Shown in pieces: positions 55,367-64,000 of a stretch of DNA of 64,000 bases. A program made the position numbers and the translations under genes. How positions within the stretch are numbered: position 1 is the stretch's first letter; every line of letters begins with the position of its first letter. This DNA comes from Aphanomyces cochlioides (Eukaryota > Oomycota > Saprolegniomycetes > Saprolegniales > Verrucalvaceae), in the NCBI GenBank assembly GCA_019828595.1, contig JAHQRK010000004.1:2046001-2110000 (forward strand). Direction: 5' to 3'. The notes beneath the pieces were generated by a model. That model did not search any database. It had not been told where the DNA came from and worked only from the letters and a program-made list of their open reading frames with translations.

Positions 55367-55803
55367 ACAGGTCATATCCGGGTCAGGTCACACTTTTGGG
55401 TCACACTACAAAATTGAACATATCTCCATCACCAGGAAGAGTTAAAGCGCCATACTTTGTCATTCTCTAGCAGGTCTCATCAGGGTGGCGGCACGGCCTT
55501 ACGGCCTACCTGCCGCCTTACCCGATGAGAGAAAATATAAAGAAACCCCTTTTTGGTGCACGTTGGGGGCTCCCTCCTCCGAGTCATCCGCCTGCAGAAA
55601 ATTTTTCACTCGACCTCCGCTTCGCTGCGGTGAGCGCAATTTTCTGGGCGGATGTCTGACGTCGTCCGCGCAGTTTAAGGCTTCGCAATTGCTGCTCGAA
55701 TGAGAAAAACCTAAAATCTGATCAGAAATTTGAATAAAACCATGAGAAAAACCAGTAAAAAACCTGTGACCTGCACCCGTGACCGGACCCGGACCTGACC
55801 TGT
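55367..55803. mobile_element. 437-bp MITE-like element with 25-bp terminal inverted repeats
   Basis: The left end begins ACAGGTCATATCCGGGTC. The right end, read inward, begins ACAGGTCAGGTCCGGGTC. Over 25 bases 22 match. Inside are a GC-rich hairpin (GGCGGCA..TGCCGCC, 55,487-55,517) and another inverted repeat (ATCCGCC-CAGAAAATT arms, 55,586-55,653) with a CCGC..GCGG inner stem. There is no ORF of note. A target-site duplication is not clear; only AA flanks both ends. It looks like a non-autonomous DNA transposon. Confidence 0.6.
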
Positions 55804-55920
55804 AAAGGATTCTTCCCTGGTGGTACTTTTTGAACGCCACATCTTCAGGTGCCAACCACGCCAAAGGCAAGACTGATGTGGAAAAGTGATCCATCGAGCT
55901 TCCTCATGAGCTCCTGAAGC

Positions 55921-56394
55921 TCATGTACAAAGCATGACACGTATTGGATGGTCCGGTAAAATTTGAGATATGGCTGAGGGACGAGTTTCCCTCTTGTACG
56001 GTGGTTGATAAAGAAGTACTAACAATCTCGTGGCTGGGAGCAGACAAACACGACTCGACCGGAATGTTGTTGGGTGGTCCTGTGCAGTAACAGTCTGTTT
56101 AGCAACGTGGGGCTCTCTGGTGACGTGAGTAAGGGCCTGGTCGAAGTTTCCAACAACGACTTTTGGGGTTCGACTTAAGTCGTTGAAGACAAAGGCTAAA
56201 GACCATGTGTCTTGCTGCTGAATTCTTGACAGCAGATCAGACAAAGCCACATCTTTGCCGACAGGTAAGAGCGTAACCCAAGGCAATAACAAGCAAAGGC
56301 TTGGTCCTACGAAGGGGCTGACGATGTGAATATTCCATGGAAAGATTGGAATCATCAGAGACGATCCACTGAGTCCAGAAGATTTGCAAACCAA
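55921..56394 (-). pseudogene. Possible Mutator-like transposase fragment
   Basis: The open stretch has no clear start. Its middle reads DTWSLAFVFNDLSRTPKVVV, then GNFDQALTHV. This resembles the segment around the second catalytic aspartate of MULE/FAR1 transposases (usually kPkvvvtDrdlALmnA), but the aspartate-bearing DRD is changed to NFD. No zinc finger or other MULE segment is in frame. It may be a decayed fragment or chance; kept at low confidence. Confidence 0.25.
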
Positions 56395-56641
56395 AAAGAG
56401 GGAAGTACAGGAAGAAATAAGAAATCACAGGACAATGTAACACACATAACTGATGAGTTATGACGCTAAATACATATGAGGAGATATCCCATTGTTCGGT
56501 GCCAATGAAGGGAAATATAAGGAAAATTCCTTGTGAATAGTTTGGGACACATCTGCGTGAACAAAGAGCAGGCATCCCTGGTTGACGCCTCCAACGCCTT
56601 TCTGCACCCTTTTCGGTGTGTCTCGTTTACATAGGACAATA

Positions 56642-58397
56642 CAGAGGACCCGTAAAAATACAAGTACAGTGGTACTAACGTTTAATTGGGCAAACAGCCA
56701 CTCACCCAGCATATTAATTTTCATAGTACCTTTTCCAACTTATGTTCCTTTAGAGTTTATACATAGATCTGTTCTTGCTAAGAATTCAAGGTAGAGCTAT
56801 CATCTTTGAAACCAATATACTACAAAATTCAATACAACTACGCTCTATCTGAATATACAAGAAGCAAGACTGTTCAGCACTCAAGATTCTCCTCTCCAAA
56901 AACTCCGTAATTAGTTTTAGTACATGAATGAAATGACATGTATTAGTGTTATATATCGAGCCTATTTGCGTCTTGGAATAGCCTTTTCAAAGGCCTTTTT
57001 AATCGTTTCTGGGGTCATCATATCCCAAGCTTTGATGACACGCTTGATGCATGCCATCCTTTTCTCCACTGCAGTTGAGGGATGATACGTTTCTTGAAGC
57101 CACAAGTTTCGCAGCTTGGCCTTAAAGGGGCCCATAACCCCAACATCAAGAGGCTGTAGCACAGATGTCATGTTCGGGGGAAGGGTGCATACAGTAGAAC
57201 TGAGGTTTTCCTCCACGAAAGCGATGTTTTTCGGCGTCAGGTGAGCCTCAAAGTTGTCGACAATTATCAAGGAAGGTCTTTCAATCTCAGGTCTAACACT
57301 AATTAATGGAGTCAAACACCAGTAAATTACCTTAAAATAGTGTCTAGGTAGAAATTCCAGCCATCTCCATCGATCCATGCATTCTTCTGAACAGCGTAAT
57401 AATGCCCCAAAGGAAAGGTTTGCAACTCATTTTCATCGATGAATCCTCCAGGCTTTCCTTTGACGATAAATAGAATTGGTAGTTTATCACCTAGTTGTAC
57501 AATATTATAACAATTAATAACAATATATTACCGTTACGTTTCGCTGCTAAGACGGCTGTTAGGCGGCAGGACTTGTCAGCATGAGAAATGCTTGCATCAG
57601 CACCCGTTTGGGCAAGGATATACTTCAGTGGAGTGTCGAAGTATATGCCGGTTTCATCACAATTGATGACATCACAGTCATCGAAATGGTCGTGTTCGCT
57701 CCAAAATTCTTCGATAAATTTCTGTCGAACCTCTAGCATTTGCAAAGAAGTCATTGCCTTTGCTGTAGAGGCTCGACGGCGAGAAAATCCATGTCTATAC
57801 ACAAATTCTCTACAAAGTTTAAATAACGATTTATATGGGTCCTCTTTAGAGGCCGAATATTGCGTTACCCATTCCTGATTGTGAGCTTTAACTTGTTGTA
57901 CTACATGGTAGGTTGTCAAGTGAAAATGTTTCTCCCGCATCGCTACCATGTAGTCCAATAAGTCCTAATAAAGAGTGAGATATGAAATAAATAAGACGAC
58001 TTACATTGCCACCAGGAAGGATTTCTGGACGACCTGGCTGTCCAATATTCAGCCTTCTTTTCGCTAGAAGCGACCTTTCGATTTTTTCCCTCTCTCGCAC
58101 GAAATCCTGTATCGTGCGGAGAGGAATCCCGCTAATATTGGCGACGTGCTGCTGAGTCTTCTCAGACAGCGCGCGCAAAATGTTTCTTCTTGTCTCGAGG
58201 CTGTAGCGCCGGCGCGTCTTGGCGATCTTGACTTCTTCCATTTCGAAAATGATCTAACCTCTCTACCATCCAATTCCCTCGCATTTTCCCCTCCAAAACA
58301 TATTATTGTGAAAAATTATATTATTAATTGTTTAAGGTTTCTTTAGCTGACAACAGAGCCTTAGTACCACTATACGTGTATTTTTACGGGTCCTCTG
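56642..58397 (-). mobile_element. Pogo-type DNA transposon, copy 2 (uninterrupted, inverted)
   Basis: 1,756 bp, flanked by TA at 56,640-56,641 and 58,398-58,399. Its ends match those of copy 1 (CAGAGGACCCGTAAAAATAC at each end). It is nearly identical to copy 1 but inverted. By eye at least five base differences are visible: two in the coding part (one changing P to H, one P to L) and three within the last 120 bp at the downstream end. The insertion gives the reference structure that proves the nested insertion in copy 1. Confidence 0.93.
56962..58241 (-). CDS. Pogo transposase (DDE_1, DD36D), copy 2
   Basis: Same four-exon gene as copy 1, with the same splice sites and a 388-residue product. 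It differs in the two residues noted for the element (EKHFHLTT instead of EKHFPLTT, and DTPLKY instead of DTPPKY). The catalytic segments VINCDETGIYF, IIVDNFEAHLT and VLQPLDVGV are unchanged. No stop or frameshift was seen, so either copy could be the active one. Confidence 0.88.
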
Positions 58398-58399
58398 TA

Positions 58400-59329
58400 G
58401 CTATATGAACGTCGATTCTAGTGGCAACGGTGGCGTCCAAGCTGGAGTCGGTACTGGCAAAGGCGCATTCCTTCATAACAGGATGAATCTATGATAAAAC
58501 AGGGGTGTCATTCCTGTTATGAAGGAATTGCTCTGGCGAACTGGTCATTCTGACGTTCAGATCAGCCATACTACGATCTCAAATTGGTGATAATATTGCT
58601 CCCATTTCCACTGAAGAAGGCATTGTCATCTGAGAAACGTCATGCCAGCAGATATGATATGAGTTAGATAAATGCTTGACATCTATGTTTGTGCTGATCT
58701 GCATGGCCGAGAGGAATGGATGTTTGAATGCTCAAGAGGATATCGCAGGTCCGAGTCTAAGGATGGTTTTGCTATTTAATGTTATGTTGACCAGCAGGAC
58801 GATGTTCATCACACACTAGCATTCAGGATCAATAGAAAAGTGCTTCAGAGGTAAGAATGCATGCCAGTCACACCTGTTAGCCTCGCTGTTTCGAGAAAGT
58901 GGAAGCAATTACAAGAACCACAAAAGTATTATTGCCTTACGATGAGAAAGACCACCAAGTGCGATAGACAATCGAGCTAGAAGTTGTTGTGAATAGTTCA
59001 GAGTAAAAGAAATGCGTGCTTAATGTGCAACGAACGGTCTACACTACAGGAGTTATTTTAGGCTGCAGGAATAGGTTGTGTGATATGGATTATCTACTGC
59101 ACCAAATGAACTCAAACAAACATAGTTAGGCAGCCAAGGATGATTGATAATACAGTTAGTAAAAGCAACAGACAATTCGGCCACAAGTCAAACAATGACT
59201 TTGAGGCCAGGATGTATTCCAGGCTACACAAGAGGCATGACATTGACGGCTCAGAAGCAATCACAAGCATTCGCCGTTAACTAGCGCATGATTACCTTGG
59301 ATTTATGCAATTCGCAACGCACCAGTGTG
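58400..59329. other. Spacer without a recognised gene
   Basis: About 900 bp with no ORF of note on either strand and no recognised motif, apart from an imperfect inverted repeat near 58,460-58,525 (GCATTCCTTCATAACAGG facing CCTGTTATGAAGGAATTGC). It leads into the tandem array. Confidence 0.4.
58463..58531. repeat. Inverted repeat near pogo copy 2
   Basis: The arms ATTCCTTCATAACAGGA and TCCTGTTATGAAGGAAT are perfect complements of 17 bases, with about 35 bp between them. It may be a small non-autonomous element or a hairpin; there are no clear target duplications. Confidence 0.5.
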
Positions 59330-60130
59330 AACAGCCACATGGCAACACGCCACGCTGGCTGGATCATGCTAACGATACCCTGGAGGGGAATGGTAGTGAT
59401 AAAGACAGATTCTCATTATTATTTGATTATTCTACTACAAGTTTAGCACTAGTGTCAACAGCTAGACGGTAACCTTGGCTGTAGGTTATCGTAGGTCACG
59501 CCAACGAAGCTCTCGATGGGAATGCTTGTAAAAAGGACGGAATCTCATCACTGTTAGATCAGTATACGTACAAGTTCAGTACTAGCCTGAACAGCTAGGA
59601 TACCACCTTCGCTGCAGGTTATCATAGGTCGTGCTAACGATGCTCTCGATGGGAATGGTAGTGAACGGGACAGATTCTCATTATTGTTTGATTAGTGTGC
59701 GTGTAAGTCCAGTACTAGCGCGAACAGCTAGACTGCTACCTTGGCTGCAGGTTAGCACAGGTCGAGCCAACAACGCTCTGGAGGGGAAGTGTAGTGAAAG
59801 GTATGAAATCTTCATATCGTTAGATTAGTCAAAGAACAGCTAGACCAGCACAGTGTGAACAGTCACACTGCAAGTCACCAAGCTGGCTGGGGCATGCCAA
59901 GACACCCTGGAGGGGAATGGTAGTGAAAGGGAGGGATTCTCATTACAGCTAGATTATTCTACTACAAGTCCAGCACTAGTGTCAACAGCTAGACATCAGC
60001 ATTCCACCTTGGCTGTAGGTAATCGTTGGTCATGCCAACGATGCTCTAGATGGGAATGGTAGTGAAAGGGACGGAATCTCATTACTATTAGATTAGTGTA
60101 CGTGCAAGTCCATTACCAGTATGAATAGCC
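59330..60130. repeat. Tandem array of about six 133-bp units
   Basis: The anchor word ACCTTGGCTG(T/C)AGGT, or its ACCTTCGCTGCAGGT variant, recurs at 59,472, 59,605, 59,738 and 60,006. The spacing is 133, 133 and 268 (two units). The intervening units, at about 59,339 and 59,872, carry a different version (CACGCTGGCTGGATCATGC or CCAAGCTGGCTGGGGCATGC). All units share GGGAATGGTAGTGAAAGG and a (G/A)ATTCTCATTA block. The array is non-coding and diverged by 10-30 percent by eye. Confidence 0.8.
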
Positions 60131-60276
60131 TGACCGTAGCAGCAAGTTTGATCGCGCCGAGCAATCTGCACGATACACAGCCAAAACTATAATGCGAGCC
60201 GAAGTAGAAACCACAAGCAGGTAAGAGCACAAGGCAACAGCAGAATATACTTGATTTGTACTAGTATTAGTGAACT

Positions 60277-60792
60277 CTAGTTATCACTGTCATTCATTTG
60301 CTCAAAGACTTCTATGTCAGTCATGTCGTTAAAGGACAGGTATCCTCTGCGCAGGACGTCTTCTTGAAGCAAACGAGAGCTGAGGTACCAGTCCCGTGCC
60401 CCTGGTCGCACATCATTTCGCAATACATTCAGTTGATTTCGCACGAACTGGCATCTTGACAGAATAGTTGTCCGCAGATGTTGCTCACAAGCCATATGGA
60501 GCTGCAATATGAGTACATACCCACGAAAATGAAATTTCGATAGCGTTTTCGTCAGGTTGCAGCTGATAGCTCGAGTCCAGTTGATTGGACGTCGAGACCA
60601 TTTGAGGAGAACTGCGCCCTTTCTCAATCCCGCTCTTTCAGCAGGAGAGTTAGGTACAACTTCTGTGACAACAAATGTTGCATCGTGTTGGCGAACTTTG
60701 AAACCCCATGGGTCACAAACGCAGCATCGTGTAAGCACGACTTGTAGACGGAACCGGCGGTTAGTTTGGAGCACCTCGTGTGGTGCTTGCAT
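60277..60792 (-). CDS. PDZ-domain protein
   Basis: 171 residues, ATG 60,790-60,792, uninterrupted frame. Residues about 10-90 form a PDZ domain: FRLQVVLTRCCVCDPWGFKV, then FVVTEVVPNSPAERAGLRKG and AVLLKW. The carboxylate-binding loop is WGFKV in place of the usual GLGF, and the second half is poorly conserved. The C-terminal 80 residues are helical and basic (LSRCQFVRNQLNVLRNDVRP) with an acidic end. The tandem array lies downstream. A short alternative exon arrangement near 60,510-60,560 is possible. Its partner and role are unknown. Confidence 0.65.
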   Translation of the reverse strand: MQAPHEVLQTNRRFRLQVVLTRCCVCDPWGFKVRQHDATFVVTEVVPNSPAERAGLRKGAVLLKWSRRPINWTRAISCNLTKTLSKFHFRGYVLILQLHMACEQHLRTTILSRCQFVRNQLNVLRNDVRPGARDWYLSSRLLQEDVLRRGYLSFNDMTDIEVFEQMNDSDN

Positions 60793-61114
60793 TTCTCAAG
60801 ATATTGAATATTGGTAAGCAGAATGTCAACTGAAGTTAAACTAGTAGATCACTTTCACAGTTTCTCTATTGTTCCCTACTGGCAAAGGCCAGTTGACGCT
60901 TACTGTTTTGATCATGCGTTGGAGCTAAGTGTGTTTTCTCAGACCAAAAGTATAAGTTGTACAAGTACTAATATAAATGTATAAAGAGAATTGAGTTTTA
61001 GACAAGTTATGATGATACAAAAGACAATAAAGATTAGAGAGGAAGATGTGGAGATTTTAAAGTTATCAAATTTAAAGGACTAGTTCAAGTGTGTAAATAA
61101 TTTTCAAACATATG

Positions 61115-61279
61115 AGTGGTGGAAAATACCACTTCTAAGAGTAAAAGCATGATATGGCAGAGTTCTTTCTGGTCGTTTTTCATCTTTTAAAGTGGTGAAA
61201 AACACCACTATGTTCATGTCAATACAGTTGTGAAAAACTCCACTGTGTTATTCTTTACAAAATGGTGTTTTTCACCACT
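61115..61279. promoter_or_regulatory. Four copies of an AGTGGT-N7-ACCACT palindrome
   Basis: Copies lie at 61,115-61,133 (AGTGGTGGAAAATACCACT), 61,191-61,209 (AGTGGTGAAAAACACCACT), 61,226-61,244 (AGTTGTGAAAAACTCCACT) and 61,261-61,279 (AATGGTGTTTTTCACCACT). Each is 19 bp. The region is otherwise AT-rich and non-coding, between the PDZ start (60,792, minus strand) and the 3' end of the MULE gene. Repeated interrupted palindromes suggest a DNA-binding dimer or small hairpins. Confidence 0.55.
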
Positions 61280-61425
61280 ATATAGAGGAGATGCCCGGCT
61301 GGGGATTTCAAGCTGGAACTGTTCAGTTGGGCTAGCAATACATATGTGGAAGTGTTTTGAGACAAGTAGTGTGATTATCATTACACAATTTATTCCTACC
61401 AAATGAATCTTATGGTACCTCAGTT

Positions 61426-63527
61426 CTATTCCATATGTAACGCGCCCCTGTTGGCCCTGGGGCGACCTCGTAAATTGCCTTGTACGAGTAAATTTTCTTC
61501 AGGATCTTCTCGCAGACGTTGTCTTTGGGTGCGATTTTGCAGTTTTCTTGGAGCTCCTTCTAAGCCATTTGGAATATCTCCCACATGACAGCACACTGAC
61601 ACAGAGTGCACACAGATATTATTGCGCACCCAAACTAAACAGCCGCATCGTGTCTTGCCATCTGTGCGTACAACGCTCCAGCCATTCTCTGGTTGCATGT
61701 GCACTTCCAAACGACGCAAGTCTCTGGGCATACGGCTTCGTGCAAAGTGGATGGGATTACGATATTCATCTGCATCATCTTCCTGGTTAAAATGTGCCTG
61801 CCCCAAATGCAACACGTTCCATGTCATAGGATTTAGTCCAACGGGACGAGACACACGTAAGCGGCTGTCGCGTTGCAATTGGAGATAATGGCGCTTGAGA
61901 CGCTCCGAAACATAAGGTTGGAGAGCCCAAGGTCGATTGAGCCCGGATTCTTTTGCCAGTAAATTGCAAAACTCTTGGATTAAATGAGGCATATGCAGCT
62001 TTTGATTATTAAAAACTATATTCAAGGTCAAAGACATTCATACATTAAACCGCACTTACTCTTTTTAAATCAGCGTTGAAATGCTCATTCGGGTTGTTTG
62101 TGTAGGCACTACCACAGTCACTGTGATAAACTTGCCACTTCCAAAATCGTATGTCACTTCGATTGCTGAATCTCACGTCTCGTGGCAACCATGTGTCAAA
62201 AAAATAAGTGCGAAATTTGCGTAGCTCTCGGGAACCACTCCATCTCTCATAGATTTCACCCATTTTTTCTTGGAGCCCTTCGAAAGATAAAGACAAGTGC
62301 AACAAGTAGATGTCGAAGGTGACTCGACGCCATTCATGCCATTCGAGACCTCCCTTTCTTTCGTAACACTTCTTTAGAACATGAAAAAAACACATGAGAT
62401 ACTGAATTTCTTGCCCTCTTGCACCAAAAAATTCTAGCAAACCTCTGTGTTGCGCACGATCAGCGTCACCCATAAAGAGCACAGGCGACCATGTGTAGTT
62501 GAGCTTGCTCTGCATAATGGATTGTAAAGCATTCAAAACCCACTTGAAGTCGTCGCGTGTTCTTTGTGATGTTTTATACTCACGCACAGTACATGAAATT
62601 GTCCAACTTTGTCAGAATAACCCATGACAAACACAGGATAACCAGATTTATTGGTCTTGAAGGTTGTGTCGACGTGCACAATGACCCTGAAGTCAGGGTT
62701 GGATGTACAAACAGAAATATAGCGTCCGAGTAAAGAAAGAGTTGTGAAGGCTACATTGTAATTAGGAGGTGAAAATATGCCCTGTTTACCAGCTCGAAAA
62801 GAACGAATCCCACCATCACCCACTTGCGGTTTGTCATCCACACATGGTACTCCGAAAACAAAGGCTTGATTTGAATCAACACCGTCCTGAGACAGACACC
62901 TTCGTGCAAGTTCAACTTCAACAGCTTGCACCGTACTCTGATGTTGCATTTCCTTGGACCTTATGTACTTTATACTGTCTTGCACCTGCTGTAGAGAAGG
63001 CAAGGGACTTTGTCCAAACTCGTGCCTGGCATGAGCTGCCTCAAGTTTGTTGAACAAATCTTTAGGCTTGCGGGTTGGATTATCTTTTAACCAAGCACGT
63101 AGAGCTTCTTTCATTCTATCTGTTACCTAATTTATTCATTAGCTGTGAACGATATCCAGGAGACACTTACTGCAGTACGGACTGGTGATCGTGCACCACC
63201 ATCAGGAAACTGGTTAGAGCGGTGAACCCCCCGTGCAGCCACGCAGGCCAGCCCGGAGGGAACACATGTTATGATTCTGTACTTGACAGGACATTTTTCT
63301 ATATTGCTCGAATTGAACCCATTGAAGTCGGGGTGGCACCGACTGGAAACACAACAGGTGTACTGCACCTTCATGGGATGGGGCTCAAAGCAAGCAGCAT
63401 TGTACACGTCAGGGTGTTTCATAGTGCATGGCTTGTTATTACTGTTAGGCGTCCTGAAAGAAGGGAGGTTAGCCAGAAACGCTGCTAGCTCGGGTATTGG
63501 AAGTTGAATTAAAGGAAGAAAGTCCAT
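61426..63527 (-). CDS. Mutator-like (MULE) transposase with SWIM zinc finger
   Basis: Several exons. The N-terminal exon (63,180-63,527) is cysteine-rich (VQYTCCVSSRCHPDFNGFN), like a FLYWCH/FAR1-type DNA-binding part. An in-phase intron (about 63,130-63,176) leads to the core: FRVIVHVDTTFKTNKSGYPV (first D), PVLFMGDADRAQHRGLLEFF (second D), YLMCFFHVLKKCYERKGG and the NNPNEHFNADLK segment. The last exon holds a SWIM finger, TRCGCLVWVRNNICVHSVS, with the C-x-C-x(n)-C-x-H pattern. One frame change near 62,575-62,590 (after GQFHVLCV, before REYKTSQRTRDDFKW) is not explained by a normal intron, so this copy may be broken. No terminal repeats were located. Confidence 0.72.
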
Positions 63528-63711
63528 GAGTCCTCAACAAGATAAAGACACGATGGAAAGGACTGGGAGTACGACATGACGGTCACTTGTGAGTAACTGT
63601 CTTAAATCCACGGAAAACCGAGATCGCACAATGAATCCACGGCAGTCTTTGTGAAATATGTGTACAAGGCAAGAGAAAGAAGAGTGATGTGTATTACATC
63701 ATCGTTTGGAA
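63528..63711. other. Short spacer upstream of the MULE gene
   Basis: A strong GTGAGT donor-like word at about 63,706-63,711 (minus strand) follows the 63,712-63,933 ORF. This raises the option that the small ORF is a 5' exon of the downstream gene. Otherwise nothing was recognised. Confidence 0.3.
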
Positions 63712-63933
63712 TCACTCACTATCTAGCTGGAACTTCGTGATAATCGTATTCATATAGTGGATGTTTTGAACATCCAAGCGTATATCACGCGAAGTTGTAA
63801 TCGACGGGAAGTGCAATTCCATAACGTCTTGAATTCGACTGACACTCTTATGAAATGTCTCTTCACTCATGTTCTTCATTGTTTTGGAAAGCTTCCTGAG
63901 CTCTCGACGAACGTCTTGAGGCGTGGTGGACAT
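63712..63933 (-). CDS. Small ORF, unknown; possible first exon
   Basis: 73 residues, ATG 63,931-63,933. The peptide is helical and charged (DVRRELRKLSKTMKNMSEET and SVSRIQDVMELHFPSITTS), like a short coiled coil, with no named domain. It ends at TAG unless the GTGAGT word just before the stop is used as a splice donor. In that case it would be a 5' exon of a longer gene, possibly the MULE-derived gene downstream. Not resolvable from this sequence alone. Confidence 0.4.
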   Translation of the reverse strand: MSTTPQDVRRELRKLSKTMKNMSEETFHKSVSRIQDVMELHFPSITTSRDIRLDVQNIHYMNTIITKFQLDSE

Positions 63934-64000
63934 GGCAGCTCAAACGCAGTTGTAACTAATCTTCGTTTTATCAATCACATGACACCTGATAGTTATTCTT

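Noticed and set aside
59330..60130. CRISPR-like regular repeats
   Set aside because: The period is 133 bp with diverged units and no spacer structure; it is an ordinary tandem array in a eukaryotic genome.

Overview
This window looks like nuclear DNA of an oomycete, most likely a Saprolegnia/Aphanomyces-type water mould. The inference rests on tightly packed genes (stop-to-stop gaps of about 5-40 bp), very short GT..AG introns of about 40-60 nt, and typical oomycete protein families: FYVE fusions (FYVE-GRAM-VASt, FYVE-SYLF and a FYVE-like protein), a helicase-associated-domain protein and Tc1, pogo, Harbinger and Mutator transposases. No rRNA, tRNA or CRISPR was recognised. No species can be assigned from the sequence alone.

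Left part (1-25,900), mostly host genes: a methyltransferase with an inserted MYND finger, a DHHC palmitoyltransferase, an unresolved coding-like stretch, an LRR/IQ protein, a SWI3/SMARCC chromatin subunit, the Golgi tether p115/USO1, a small double RyR-domain protein, a broken Tc1 transposase beside a broken ORF, a DIM1 rRNA dimethylase, a membrane-anchored unknown, a FYVE-GRAM-VASt sterol-transfer-like protein, a mitochondrial TCAIM-like (DUF4460) protein and an AN1 zinc-finger protein.

Middle (25,949-35,500), transposon-rich: a FYVE-like lipid-binding gene, then a complete pogo element (27,809-31,978) that has been split by a 2,411-bp PIF/Harbinger element (29,450-31,860) with a clean TAA target duplication. 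Removing the insert and one TAA leaves exactly 1,756 bp, the length of a second, uninterrupted, inverted pogo copy at 56,642-58,397. A decayed DDE transposase of another family follows at 33,079-35,065.

Right part: FYVE-SYLF, a 1,435-residue EF-hand/IQ/zinc repeat protein, a PH protein, dynein light intermediate chain, exosome RRP42, an anoctamin, a helicase-associated-domain protein, a large helical-repeat protein of unknown role and an APC-family permease. After that come a 437-bp MITE-like element, pogo copy 2, a 133-bp tandem array, a PDZ protein and a Mutator-like transposase gene with a SWIM finger.

Several short motifs recur just upstream of coding starts: TATCCGGATA, CGACCAA, CAATATATT, a telo-box cluster and an AGTGGT..ACCACT palindrome. 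They look like lineage-specific promoter elements and are the least explained part of the window. Exon boundaries were placed by eye from reading frame plus GT..AG and should be treated as models.
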